Assembly: GCA_028282325.1 (NCBI GenBank)
Contig: JANQID010000031.1
Span: 62,001-126,000 of the forward strand
Direction: 5' to 3'
Length of the DNA stretch: 64,000 nucleotides
Origin: Chloroflexaceae bacterium
GTDB lineage: Bacteria > Chloroflexota > Chloroflexia > Chloroflexales > Chloroflexaceae
Shown here: piece after piece, positions 26,456 to 35,706 of the stretch
Layout: every line of letters begins with the position of its first letter
How positions within the stretch are numbered: position 1 is the first letter of the stretch
The notes under the pieces: generated by a model
Told to the model about the DNA's origin: nothing
Databases searched by the model: none
Seen by the model: the letters and a program-made list of their open reading frames with translations, nothing else
Position numbers and translations under genes: made by a program

Positions 26456-28144
26456 TTGACACAGCTCGTTGGACGTCGGCTTGGTCGCTACGAGATCCAG
26501 CAAGAGGTTGGGCGTGGCGGGATGGCTCGAGTCTATCGCGCTATTGATCCGCGCCTTCAACGTCCTGTCGCAGTAAAGGTGCTTGCCCCGCAACTTAGCC
26601 TTGATCCTGAATATCTCCAACGCTTCGAGCGGGAAGCTCGCATGGCGGCGAGTCTGGATCATCCGGCTATTATGACGATTTATGATATTGGCGAGCAAGA
26701 CGGGTTGCATTATATTGCGATGGAATTCATCAGCGGGCGTTCGCTGCATCTCATTCTGGAGGAACGAGGCGCACTCGGATTGAGCTATGCGATCGGCATT
26801 CTGGATCCGCTGGGCAAGGCGCTGGATTACGCCCATTCTCAGGGAGCGGTGCATCGCGATGTGAAACCGCACAATGTTATGATCGATGTCGGCGGTCGGG
26901 TGCTGCTCACCGATTTTGGCATCGCGCAGCCAACTGATGCCGATAGCGAGCGGCTGACGCGTACCGGCATTTTTATGGGAACGCCGGAGTATATCTCGCC
27001 TGAGCAAGCCGAGGGAAAACGGTTGGACGGGCGCAGCGATCTCTATTCGTTGGGCATCGTCGCCTACGAAATCATTACCGGGCAAGTGCCGTTCTCAGGC
27101 GCAACGCCGCAGTTGATCGTCGCGCACGCTCAGAATGTGCCGCCGCCGCCTAGCCACATTGATCCGAGTCTTCCAGCCGAACTCGATGTTGTGTTGGAAC
27201 GCGCGTTGGCGAAATTTCCTCTGGAACGCTTCCGCGACGGCAGCGCGCTTGTTGAGGCATTGCGTAGCATAGCCAGGCGTTATGGTATTGCGTCCGCAAC
27301 CCCTTCAAGCATTGCGGAGCTTGCCACGCCACAGCAATCTTCGGCTGGTCAGGCTACCCGGCTGATCAATCGGGGGCGCACTCCTGTGGCGTCTCATCCG
27401 CTCAAAAGCCCTTCTGCGCCGCCTTCCGCGCCGTCGCGCCCGGGCGCGGTGGCGCCTCCCGCCGCACCGCCGCGCCCGCCCGCGGTGTCGTCGCCAGCAA
27501 TGCAATCACCACAACCGGCGCCGGTTGCACCGCAAGCTGGCGGCAACTCCAGCAATCAATCGTTCCTGGGCAAGTTGTGGCTGCCATTGATGGGAGCGTT
27601 GTTTGTGGCGCTGGCGTTGATTGTATTTCAGACGATGGCCAGCGGCCCTGACAATCAATCAGACAGACCTCCATTGCCGCCGCTTCCCACGCCGGGATTG
27701 CCTACGCCAGGCTTTGCCGCCACGTTACCCTTGCCTGCGGCGTCGCCGACAACAGCGGCCACAATGTCACCTTTGCCGATTGCGACGACCGCAACTGGTA
27801 TGCCGGTCCCTACCGAGTCGACGCTTACAAGAACCATCATTAATACGCCCTCGGCGACGCAGATGCCAGCGCTCAGCCCGACATCTGCGCCCTTGCCGCC
27901 AACCATTGCGGCAACTGCAACGCCTGCGGATATTGCAACTTCGCCGCCGGAGTTGCCCACGCCCACGGCGACGCCATCGCTTGCTCCTCCTAAACCGACC
28001 GCAACCGCAACGGTTGAACCTTCTCCGACTGCACTTTTAGGACCGCCAACTATTGTGACCCCACTGATTCCTGAGTCGACCAACAGCAACGATGAGCCGG
28101 GAGCGCCCGAGTCGCCGACCGACACAGCCGATCTGCAACAATGA
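26456..28144 (+). CDS. PknB-like membrane Ser/Thr protein kinase
   Basis: 562 aa. The N-terminal kinase (11-275) is complete: GRGGMARV loop, Lys41 in VAVK, HRDVKPHN, DFG in LLTDFGIAQ, and a GTPEYISPEQA activation segment end. A Pro/Ala-rich juxtamembrane stretch (about 290-370) leads to one membrane helix (about 372-394). A Pro/Thr-rich extracytoplasmic tail of about 165 residues follows, without PASTA repeats. The TTG start at 26456 is supported by AGGAG about 8 bases upstream. It is divergent from the FHA regulator and upstream of the GH57 gene. The tail could be a cell-wall-spanning spacer. Confidence 0.92.
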   Translation: MTQLVGRRLGRYEIQQEVGRGGMARVYRAIDPRLQRPVAVKVLAPQLSLDPEYLQRFEREARMAASLDHPAIMTIYDIGEQDGLHYIAMEFISGRSLHLILEERGALGLSYAIGILDPLGKALDYAHSQGAVHRDVKPHNVMIDVGGRVLLTDFGIAQPTDADSERLTRTGIFMGTPEYISPEQAEGKRLDGRSDLYSLGIVAYEIITGQVPFSGATPQLIVAHAQNVPPPPSHIDPSLPAELDVVLERALAKFPLERFRDGSALVEALRSIARRYGIASATPSSIAELATPQQSSAGQATRLINRGRTPVASHPLKSPSAPPSAPSRPGAVAPPAAPPRPPAVSSPAMQSPQPAPVAPQAGGNSSNQSFLGKLWLPLMGALFVALALIVFQTMASGPDNQSDRPPLPPLPTPGLPTPGFAATLPLPAASPTTAATMSPLPIATTATGMPVPTESTLTRTIINTPSATQMPALSPTSAPLPPTIAATATPADIATSPPELPTPTATPSLAPPKPTATATVEPSPTALLGPPTIVTPLIPESTNSNDEPGAPESPTDTADLQQ

Positions 28145-28217
28145 AATGTAAAGCTATACGCGAATATTGCTCCAAACGCGAAAAATTTTTCAGTGTACGG
28201 ACGCATCTCAACGCACT

Positions 28218-29696
28218 ATGCAGCTCGCATTTGTAATTACAGCCCATTTGCCATATCTGCGCCGCGTTGGGCCTTCGCCATTCGGCGAGGATATGCTTCA
28301 TACCATGATCGCTCAGTCACTGACGCCCCTTCTCAACGTGCTGAGCGATCTGGCTGCCGCGCGGATCAAGCCACGGCTCGCTCTGGCGATTTCGCCGATT
28401 TTGATCGAGCAACTGGCTGATCCGACTGTGCAGAAGCATTTCGTTATCTGGATGGAAGAATGGCTGGCTTCGTATGAACGCGACCTGGATCGCGCCATTG
28501 TGCAGAAGGATGATCACCGCGCATATCTTGCTCGTTTTTACATCGAATGGGGTCAAGGCATTCTGCGGAGCTTTGTCGAGCGCTATGATCGCAATATACC
28601 GGCGGCGTTGCGTGATCTCTGCACACGCGGTATCGTGGAACCATTGGCCGGAACTGCCACCCATGCCTATCTCCCGCTCCTGGGGCGCGAGGAATCGGTC
28701 AGAGCGCAAATTGAACACGGCACATTGCATATTATGCGCCAGTTGGGGCGGCCTCAAGGCTTGTGGCTGCCTGGCTGCGGCTGGCGTCCCGGACTTGAGC
28801 AAATCATCGCTGACACCGATCTGCGCTATGCAATCGTCGACCCAAGCAGCCTGCCGCCGGGCGAATCAGCATCAGCGCGCTGGCTCATCCCGTACCGTCT
28901 GACCGGTTTGTTCTGCGCTGAAGATATCAGTCATTATATCTGGTCGTCTCGGCTTGGTTATGCGGGCGATCCGATCTATCGCGATTCGGCGGTATCGGAC
29001 GGGTATCACGCAATTGGTATTGACGGCCCGACGTCGTACGATCCCTATCACGCATTTCGGCGAGCGCAAGAACATACCGTGCATTTTGTCACGTTGCTTG
29101 TCGCCCAGTCTGAACAACGTTCTGACCAGACGTTAGCATTAATACCGCTGGACGCGCACATTCTTGGTCAACGTTGGTTCGAGGGCGTCGCCTGGATGCA
29201 GGGGGTATTGACGCTTGGTGCCACTCACCCGAAGTTAACGCTGACTACTCCGGGCGAATATCTACGTCACAATAGCCCAAAAGCCCAGGCTTCGCTGCAA
29301 CCGAGTTCGTGGGGAGATGGCGGCGATCATCGAGCCTGGCAAGGATATCGCGCAAAGGAGTATTGGCAGGCGCTCCATCTGGCCGAGGAGCGTTTGATTA
29401 CCGCAGTACGCCAGCGCCCGAATGCACGCGGTGAATTGGAGCGATTGCTGAATCAAGCCGCCCGCGAGCTGCTTCTTGCGCAGAGCAGCGATTGGCCCGA
29501 GCTTCTAAGCGCCGAGACGAATAGCGAGGCTGTTCACGCTTATTGGGCTACCTATCTGGATCGTTGCCACCAGTTGTGTGATCATGCATTTCGACCCGCA
29601 CTCGATAACGCTACGCTGATATTGCTGGAGGAATTGGAAGAGTTGGATGGGCCGTTTCCGCATCTGAACTATCGTGTGTTTCAAAGCGATGCGTAA
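28218..29696 (+). CDS. GH57 branching-enzyme-like protein lacking its nucleophile
   Basis: 492 aa resembling bacterial/archaeal GH57 1,4-alpha-glucan branching enzymes. Motif 1 is HLPY (10-13), motif 2 TATHAYLPLL (147-155), and motif 4 LDAHILGQRWFEG holds the acid Asp312. The C-terminal SSWGDGGDHRAWQG and QSSDWPELL segments are also typical. Motif 3, usually WLPEC, reads WLPGCGW: Gly186 (codon GGC at 28773-28775) replaces the catalytic Glu. The enzyme is therefore probably inactive, or it uses another residue. It follows the PknB-like gene by 73 bp and may be cotranscribed. ATG 28218 gives the family N-terminus. Confidence 0.82.
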   Translation: MQLAFVITAHLPYLRRVGPSPFGEDMLHTMIAQSLTPLLNVLSDLAAARIKPRLALAISPILIEQLADPTVQKHFVIWMEEWLASYERDLDRAIVQKDDHRAYLARFYIEWGQGILRSFVERYDRNIPAALRDLCTRGIVEPLAGTATHAYLPLLGREESVRAQIEHGTLHIMRQLGRPQGLWLPGCGWRPGLEQIIADTDLRYAIVDPSSLPPGESASARWLIPYRLTGLFCAEDISHYIWSSRLGYAGDPIYRDSAVSDGYHAIGIDGPTSYDPYHAFRRAQEHTVHFVTLLVAQSEQRSDQTLALIPLDAHILGQRWFEGVAWMQGVLTLGATHPKLTLTTPGEYLRHNSPKAQASLQPSSWGDGGDHRAWQGYRAKEYWQALHLAEERLITAVRQRPNARGELERLLNQAARELLLAQSSDWPELLSAETNSEAVHAYWATYLDRCHQLCDHAFRPALDNATLILLEELEELDGPFPHLNYRVFQSDA

Positions 29697-29697
29697 A

Positions 29698-30468
29698 TTA
29701 CAATGCTGCGGCCAGCTCATCGACAATACGGCGAGCCGCGACGGCAGAGCCGCCGTCAACGGGAGAAGCCGCCGCAATGGGTCGCCCAATAACGAGGTAA
29801 TCCGCTCCGGCGCGCACTGCCTCGGCAGGTGTCATAACACGTTGCTGATCGCCTGCTGTCGCCCAGGATGGGCGTATGCCCGGAGTTACGACCAGAAAGT
29901 CTCTGCCACAGGCACGCTTGATCGCGGCAACCTCATAGGGCGAGGCGACCACGCCATCAAGACCGGCGGCTTGCGCCATACGGGCCAGACGTATCACCTG
30001 TGATTCAAGCGAATCAACAACTCCCAATTCCGCGGCTAACATATCCGCATTGATGCTGGTCAACACGGTTACGCCGAGCAACAACGGCGATCGGGAAGCT
30101 GCTGTGCGCGCGGCATCAACGGCGGCGCGCAGCATTGTGCTTCCGCCGTCGCAATGCAGAGTCAGCATACGCACATTGTCGCCAAATTGCTGCGCGATCA
30201 CACGTACTGCACCTGCCACGGTGTTGGGAATATCCTTGAGCTTCAGATCGAGAAACAGTCCGCTGCCTAGGGCGCCGATCGCCTCAACCACTGCTGGCGC
30301 GCCAACCGCTGTACAAAGTTCAAGACCAACCTTGAAGCCGCCTACCTGATCGCGAACTTCCATCGCTATTGACAACGCCTCTGGCAGCGTCGGCGCATCC
30401 AATGCAAGCAGCACGCGCTGCCGCATATCAGTGGGGGGGACATTTGGTGCGCCATAGTCGCTTGTCAT
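29698..30468 (-). CDS. pyrF: Orotidine 5'-phosphate decarboxylase
   Basis: Last step of UMP synthesis. 256-aa TIM barrel. The charged active-site network [10 protein letters not shown] (about 94-103) supplies the Asp-Lys-Asp residues. [23 protein letters not shown] near residue 200 and YLVIGRPI form the phosphate-binding end. Its ATG overlaps the pyrD stop by four bases (ATGA), so the two are translationally coupled. It converges on the GH57 gene with one base between stops. Confidence 0.93.
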   Translation of the reverse strand: MTSDYGAPNVPPTDMRQRVLLALDAPTLPEALSIAMEVRDQVGGFKVGLELCTAVGAPAVVEAIGALGSGLFLDLKLKDIPNTVAGAVRVIAQQFGDNVRMLTLHCDGGSTMLRAAVDAARTAASRSPLLLGVTVLTSINADMLAAELGVVDSLESQVIRLARMAQAAGLDGVVASPYEVAAIKRACGRDFLVVTPGIRPSWATAGDQQRVMTPAEAVRAGADYLVIGRPIAAASPVDGGSAVAARRIVDELAAAL

Positions 30469-31571
30469 AACGGTTCCTTCGACAATCGATGCTTGTTACT
30501 CGCCTCCGTCCGAGAATTGCTATGCAGCCGGTGATTGATCTCGCGAACTAGCGCGGGACCTTGATAGACCAGCCCGGTATAAACCTGGATGAGGCTGGCC
30601 CCGGCGTCAAGCATCGCCTGAGCATCATCGGCGCTGAAAATTCCGCCTACGCCGATGATCGGCATCTGCCCGCCGGTTTCCTGGCTGATGAAGCGCACGA
30701 TCCGGCGCGATTCTGCAAACAATGGGCGCCCGCTCAAACCACCCGACTCGCGGAGTATTGCAGATGACGTATGATGTAGACCATCACGACTCAGAGTTGT
30801 ATTAACCGCAATGATACCGCTTACGCCAGTTCTGTCGCACACATCTAGCACTTCCAGAATGGCGTCATTGCTCAAATCCGGTGCAATTTTGACCAGCAGC
30901 GGTTTGGCCGGTCCGTCGTACAACTGATTCTGCGCCCAATTTTCTCGTTGTAATTCCCCAAGCAAGAGAGCTAGCTGATCACGATCTTGAAGCGAGCGTA
31001 GCCCCGGCGTGTTTGGCGAACTGACATTGATCGCAAAGTAATTGGCGTAGTCGTACAACGCCCGCAATGAGGCGCGATAATCGTCAACCGATTCTTCAAG
31101 CGGCGTATTGCGCGATTTGCCCAGACTCACGCCGATGGGGATGGGCAGGCGCGGCAATTCGCTTAGCCGCGCTGCCAGGGCCGATGCTCCGCGGTTGTTG
31201 AAGCCCATCCGATTGATCAGCGCATGATCGTCGGTCAGACGGAACAAACGGGGGCGTGGATTGCCCGGCTGCGTATACCATGTGATCGTGCCGATTTCGA
31301 CAAATCCAAACCCAAGCGCTGCCCATATAGGCAATGCCGCGCCGTCTTTGTCCATTCCCGCTGCCAGCCCCACCGGTCCGGGGAAACGCAATCCAAAGAC
31401 TGTTCGCGCAAGCGATGGATCATGGGTTGCCCAATATCGGCGCAGCAGCCGCATTATTCCCGGTATGCGTCCTGCCAGCGCCAGCAGCGCTAGCGTCCCC
31501 TCATGCGCACGTTCCGGATCATTTTGCAATACTCTAAATAGTATGGGACGAATGAGATATTTGTAGAGCAC
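30465..31571 (-). CDS. pyrD: Dihydroorotate dehydrogenase, quinone class 2
   Basis: Membrane-associated FMN enzyme that oxidises dihydroorotate and passes electrons to quinone. 368 aa. The N-terminal amphipathic part ([18 protein letters not shown]) is the quinone tunnel helix region typical of class 2. FMN-binding and catalytic parts include [19 protein letters not shown], the catalytic Ser in [19 protein letters not shown] and [11 protein letters not shown]. It heads the pyrD-pyrF pair. A quinone-linked enzyme fits the respiratory context. Confidence 0.93.
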   Translation of the reverse strand: MLYKYLIRPILFRVLQNDPERAHEGTLALLALAGRIPGIMRLLRRYWATHDPSLARTVFGLRFPGPVGLAAGMDKDGAALPIWAALGFGFVEIGTITWYTQPGNPRPRLFRLTDDHALINRMGFNNRGASALAARLSELPRLPIPIGVSLGKSRNTPLEESVDDYRASLRALYDYANYFAINVSSPNTPGLRSLQDRDQLALLLGELQRENWAQNQLYDGPAKPLLVKIAPDLSNDAILEVLDVCDRTGVSGIIAVNTTLSRDGLHHTSSAILRESGGLSGRPLFAESRRIVRFISQETGGQMPIIGVGGIFSADDAQAMLDAGASLIQVYTGLVYQGPALVREINHRLHSNSRTEASNKHRLSKEPL

Positions 31572-31828
31572 ATGCCTATTCTTTCTGGAACAAGACGTTA
31601 CTGGAAGGAAGGAGTGCGTTATTGCGTATAGACATTGGGTGCAACATACCCAATGATCACAGTAACGTACACGCCAACGGCATTGGAGGAAATTATACCA
31701 TTGACACGGCGCAGCGATGTTTGGAAAAATGGATGAATAACGTTGCCGTGATTATGCAAATAATCTCATGTTCTTGACAGACACGGCAAGGCCGGTTTGA
31801 TCACGCGGGATAATCCGAAACTTGAATC
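31572..31828. promoter_or_regulatory. pyrD leader with palindrome, no gene seen
   Basis: Reading on the minus strand, a TATAAT (31692-31697) is followed by a leader of about 115 bases. The leader holds a perfect 8-bp inverted repeat CATTGGGT/ACCCAATG (31633-31655, 7-base loop). It could be an operator or RNA hairpin controlling pyrDF. No ORF is supported here. Confidence 0.4.
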
Positions 31829-32179
31829 CTAGAACGGCTCCAGTCCCCACTCTGGCAACTCGTCGGCGAAACGCACCAGATCACGGGTACTGCGCAAGCG
31901 CTCAACCTTTGCAAGCAGTTGTTTGCGATCAGCATCGCCGGACAACACGGCGCGTTCAAGATATTGGCGCAAGTAGATACGGATCAGCTCAAGATGTTGA
32001 GGGGTAAGCGTATCGCCATTAATATGCGCTTCTACAGCTTCCGCCAACGCGCCGGTTTGTTCTTCCATCCAGAATCGCGGCGGTTGGGCGACATCAAACG
32101 GGTATGGGTAATCGGCATTGGATACAAAAATCAACGGCCCGATCCGCTCGCCTTGCTGATCTTCCGATCCTATGCTCAT
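31829..32179 (-). CDS. Small protein of unknown function
   Basis: 116 aa from ATG 32179, with GAGG eight bases upstream; TTG 32212 is an alternative that would touch the preceding stop. It is mainly acidic and helical, with a central PYPFDVAQPPRFWMEEQTG segment and a C-terminal helix ending EWGLEPF. It has no membrane segment or known motif. It follows the DRTGG/AAA gene by 36 bp and is probably in that operon. I do not recognise the family. Confidence 0.65.
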   Translation of the reverse strand: MSIGSEDQQGERIGPLIFVSNADYPYPFDVAQPPRFWMEEQTGALAEAVEAHINGDTLTPQHLELIRIYLRQYLERAVLSGDADRKQLLAKVERLRSTRDLVRFADELPEWGLEPF

Positions 32180-32215
32180 ATGGGCATCCTCATCAAGACC
32201 GTTGGCGCACAAGGT

Positions 32216-33286
32216 CTAGCTCGTTGTTAATCCAAGCATGTTGTAGAGGCGATCATAGTTAAAATGGCGATCCATCAGTTCGATAAATCGTTGGAGTTTG
32301 GTTTCATAGTGCAGCCGCACACGGCCAAACAAACGCTCAGATCGTTCGACCGCCGACAACGTATCGTCGGAGACGAGAATGATCGGCACCTCGCGTTCCT
32401 CCGCCAGGTCGAGAATGCGCGTTGTCGGGCGGATGTTGCCTGTCAGTATCAAAACGCTCGTGCTTGTCTCCAATGCCATCAACTGCAAATCGGTGCGATC
32501 TCCGCCGGTGATAACAGCCTTGTTTGCGCGCCGCCGGAAGAACGACAGACCGGCTTCTGCCCCCATCGCCCCAACCATCAGCGAGTCGACGATCTTGTTG
32601 CACCATTCGCTTTGCCCGATCAATTGACCGCCAAGGTGCTCTTGAAACTCAGTGACGCTGACCCCGCCCAGCATTCGGTCGAAGGGCAGCACGCCGATGA
32701 CCGGGATGCCACGCTCTTCGAGGAATGGGATCACACGGCTCTCAACAAACTCCAGGTGCGGCTCTTCCACCTGATTTAGCATCACGCCAAGCAGCCGATC
32801 TCCGACGTATCGCTGCACCGAGAGGATTGTGTCGATACTCAATATGGAGCGGTAGCGGCTGATTAGAAGCCCCGGCGCTTCGAGTATATCCGTAACTTGA
32901 TCGGCGGTAAGAGCGACAAGTGCGCCCTCAGCCCAGGTATTTGTGCCTTCTAAAACAACGACATCGCGACCGTGTGCGATGATTTCGTAAGCTTCCTTGA
33001 CCTTGCGCTCGAATGATGAAGCCTGGCCTCGCAAGATTGACTCGGCGACGCTCGGTGTGATCAACACCGGCGAGATGTGCTCCAGCGCCGCTTCCAGGCC
33101 CAGCGTCTCGCGAATAAACGCCGAGTCTTCGTCAATCGTGGCGTCGGGAGTGTGCTTTACCGAAACGCTCACCGGTTTCATATACCCAATATTAAAGCCA
33201 TCGCGGCGCATCCGGTTGAGGACGCCCAAGCAGACGGCGCTTTTTCCAACGAATGTTTCGGTTGATGCGACGTATAATGTAGCCAC
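32216..33286 (-). CDS. AAA (BioD-like) plus DRTGG domain protein
   Basis: 356 aa with an N-terminal P-loop ATPase of dethiobiotin-synthetase type (VASTETFVGKSAV, YMKPVS, VVLEGTNTW) over residues 1-200. A DRTGG-domain region follows (about 205-315), with VITGGDRTDLQ near 265. This is the N-terminal half of long phosphotransacetylases (PtaA/PtaB type) without the catalytic PTA domain. The start is GTG 33286, with GGGAGG five bases upstream. The neighbouring ADP-forming acyl-CoA synthetase suggests a regulatory role in acetyl-CoA/acetate metabolism; that is inference. Confidence 0.8.
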   Translation of the reverse strand: MATLYVASTETFVGKSAVCLGVLNRMRRDGFNIGYMKPVSVSVKHTPDATIDEDSAFIRETLGLEAALEHISPVLITPSVAESILRGQASSFERKVKEAYEIIAHGRDVVVLEGTNTWAEGALVALTADQVTDILEAPGLLISRYRSILSIDTILSVQRYVGDRLLGVMLNQVEEPHLEFVESRVIPFLEERGIPVIGVLPFDRMLGGVSVTEFQEHLGGQLIGQSEWCNKIVDSLMVGAMGAEAGLSFFRRRANKAVITGGDRTDLQLMALETSTSVLILTGNIRPTTRILDLAEEREVPIILVSDDTLSAVERSERLFGRVRLHYETKLQRFIELMDRHFNYDRLYNMLGLTTS

Positions 33287-33483
33287 GGTAGCCTCCCTAC
33301 AATGCAAGAACTTCCTTGTTGAGCAATAGGGCTCCCCGATAGAATGCTCCAGTGGCCTCCACTATCAGCATGCCCATCGCATCACGTATGCTATGTCGCT
33401 GTGGTTGACCACCAGTATGTGCAGTATGTGCGACGAATCCTTGCGGAACCGGCGCGAAAACCGATACGCGATTATTATCTATA

Positions 33484-35577
33484 CTATGCCAGAATGATCC
33501 GTGCATCCAACACTATAGCACCTTCACCCTGATTATGCACGACCAGCGGGTTGATATCCATCTCGACAATCTCGGGGAAGTCAGTCACAAGCTGGCTGAC
33601 GCGCAGAACGACTTCTTCGGCGGCGGCAATGTCAGCTGGCTGTTCGCCGCGCACGCCGCGCAAAAGCGGGAAGGTTTTGATCGAACGAATTTGCTCGGCG
33701 ACCTCTTGCCGGCTCACCGGTGCCAGGCGAAATGCGACATCGCGCAGCACCTCAACGTAGATGCCGCCCATACCTACAGCGATCAATGGGCCGAACTGCG
33801 GATCTCGCTTGATGCCAACCAGCATTTCGCGGCCCTTGCGGACCATCTCTTGCACCAGCACGCCCCAGATGCTTGCATCAGGGCTATATTTTCGGGCGCG
33901 GTATTCGATCAGCTCGAAGATGTCGCGCGCGGCGGTTGTATCAGACACGCCGACTTTCACGCCACCGATGTCGCTCTTGTGCAAAATGTCAGGACTGCTG
34001 ATCTTCATCACCACCGGGAAGCCGATCTCGGCGGCGATCTGCGCGGCTTCGTCGGGTGTGCGCGCCAGGCGACTCTGTGGCAACCGCATACCATATGCCT
34101 CGATAACCTCGCGCGCTTCCAACTCGCCCAATTCAACTCGGCGTGATTCGCGCACCTTCTCAAAGAGCTTGCGCACCCGATCACGATCGACATCGAATGT
34201 TGCATACTCAGGCGTCGGTTGCTGGCGCCAGTCTCGGTGGTGGGCCATCGCGGCCAACGCCTGTACTGCACGCTCCGGGAATTGATAATTGGGAATACGA
34301 CGCTGGTTCAGCAGTTCCAGCGCTGAGCCGATGCTGTATGCGCCCATAAAGCTGGTGACAACGGGTTTGTTATGTTTCGCAGCCAGATCGCTGATCACCA
34401 GCGCGGTCTGTTCGGTGTCGCTAATTGCCTGCGGAGTGAACAGCACCACCGCGCCGTCAACGCCGGGATCGGCCAGCGCCGCCTCGATCGCCGCCTCGTA
34501 GCGATCGCTGCGCGCATCGCCGATCACGTCGATTGGGTTGTAGAAATTCGCACTGGCCGGCAAATGTTTCTTCAAGCATTCAATCGTCTGGGGCGAAAAT
34601 TCGGCCATTTTCAGCGCACCGCTGCGCTCAATGGCATCGGTTGCGATAATACCCGGTCCGCCGGCGTTCGTTACAATCGCTACCCGATTGCCGGTAATCA
34701 GCGGCTGATACGAAAAGGCCATCGCCAGATCGAACAACTCGCCCATCGTGCGAGCGCGTAAGATTCCGCTCTGGGCAAAAGCGGCTTCGTAGGCGCTTTC
34801 GCTGCCGGCCAGCGAGCCTGTATGCGAGGAGGCGGCGCGGGTGCCAGCAACAGTGGTGCCGCTTTTCAGCGCCACTACCGGCGTATTCTTCGTCACCTCG
34901 CGCGCGGCGGCGATAAACGCCGGGCCATTGCTGATGCCCTCCAGGTAGGCGAGGATGACTTTGCTATGCGGATCGGCGTTCCAGGCACGCAAGAGCGCCA
35001 CCTCATCAACATCGGACTTGTTGCCCAGACTCACGAAGCGTGAGAACCCGATTCCCTGGGTTTTGCTCCAATCCAGGGTTGCGGTGCAGAGGGCTCCCGA
35101 TTGCGACATAAAGGCAATCTCGCCATCGTCGGGCATCAATGCAGCAAATGATGCGTTGAGGCGACTGATTGTGTCAATGACGCCAAGGCAATTGGGGCCA
35201 ACCATCCGCATTCCATAATGTTGCACCTTGGCCAGCAACTGGCGCTCAAGTTCTTTGCCGTGTCCACCAACCTCTTTGAAGCCGGCGGAGATCACGATCA
35301 GCCCTCGTATGCCCTTCTGCCCGCACTGGTCAATGACGTCCAATACATATTTCGCCGGAATAACGATCACAGCGAGATCAACCGAATCGGGAACATCGAG
35401 GACGCTGGCATATGCAGAAAGATCAAGCACTTCCTGCGCACTTGGGTGGATCGGATAGATGCGGCCTTGGAAGCCGTGTTGAACAATGTTTTTCAGTACC
35501 GAATGCCCAAGTCGCGTCGGTTCGGGCGATGCGCCAACGATCGCGACTGATTGGGGAGCAAAGATTTCCTCCAGCAT
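33484..35577 (-). CDS. ADP-forming acyl-CoA synthetase, fused alpha/beta
   Basis: 697 aa. The CoA-binding Rossmann domain (1-130; SVAIVGASPEPTRLG) precedes two ligase-CoA domains with the phosphohistidine region SSHTGSLAG near residue 250. An ATP-grasp domain forms the last 230 residues (GFPVVMKISSPDILHKSDIGGV, GPLIAVGMGGI, MDINPLVV). It makes acetyl-CoA or another acyl-CoA from acid and ATP, or the reverse to yield ATP. Its strong ribosome binding site (AAGGAGGAGGT) lies directly before the ATG. It is upstream of the DRTGG gene with about 200 bp between. Confidence 0.93.
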   Translation of the reverse strand: MLEEIFAPQSVAIVGASPEPTRLGHSVLKNIVQHGFQGRIYPIHPSAQEVLDLSAYASVLDVPDSVDLAVIVIPAKYVLDVIDQCGQKGIRGLIVISAGFKEVGGHGKELERQLLAKVQHYGMRMVGPNCLGVIDTISRLNASFAALMPDDGEIAFMSQSGALCTATLDWSKTQGIGFSRFVSLGNKSDVDEVALLRAWNADPHSKVILAYLEGISNGPAFIAAAREVTKNTPVVALKSGTTVAGTRAASSHTGSLAGSESAYEAAFAQSGILRARTMGELFDLAMAFSYQPLITGNRVAIVTNAGGPGIIATDAIERSGALKMAEFSPQTIECLKKHLPASANFYNPIDVIGDARSDRYEAAIEAALADPGVDGAVVLFTPQAISDTEQTALVISDLAAKHNKPVVTSFMGAYSIGSALELLNQRRIPNYQFPERAVQALAAMAHHRDWRQQPTPEYATFDVDRDRVRKLFEKVRESRRVELGELEAREVIEAYGMRLPQSRLARTPDEAAQIAAEIGFPVVMKISSPDILHKSDIGGVKVGVSDTTAARDIFELIEYRARKYSPDASIWGVLVQEMVRKGREMLVGIKRDPQFGPLIAVGMGGIYVEVLRDVAFRLAPVSRQEVAEQIRSIKTFPLLRGVRGEQPADIAAAEEVVLRVSQLVTDFPEIVEMDINPLVVHNQGEGAIVLDARIILA

Positions 35578-35706
35578 ACCTCCTCCTTACGGTCTCTCGC
35601 ACTATGATACCTGATGCATCGGGGAGATCAACAGGCTATTCCGGATCTGTTCGCAATCATTCCGTGTTTTCAAGCAACATAAGACAGCGGAACGATGTGT
35701 TGCGCA

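Noticed and set aside
27655-28206. 183-codon minus-strand ORF opposite the kinase tail
   Set aside because: Low-complexity Gly/Val/Ala translation mirrors the Pro/Thr-rich linker on the plus strand.
33297-33506. 69-codon minus-strand ORF between the acyl-CoA synthetase and the DRTGG gene
   Set aside because: It overlaps the synthetase 3' end and has no convincing protein features; a very short real gene cannot be fully excluded.
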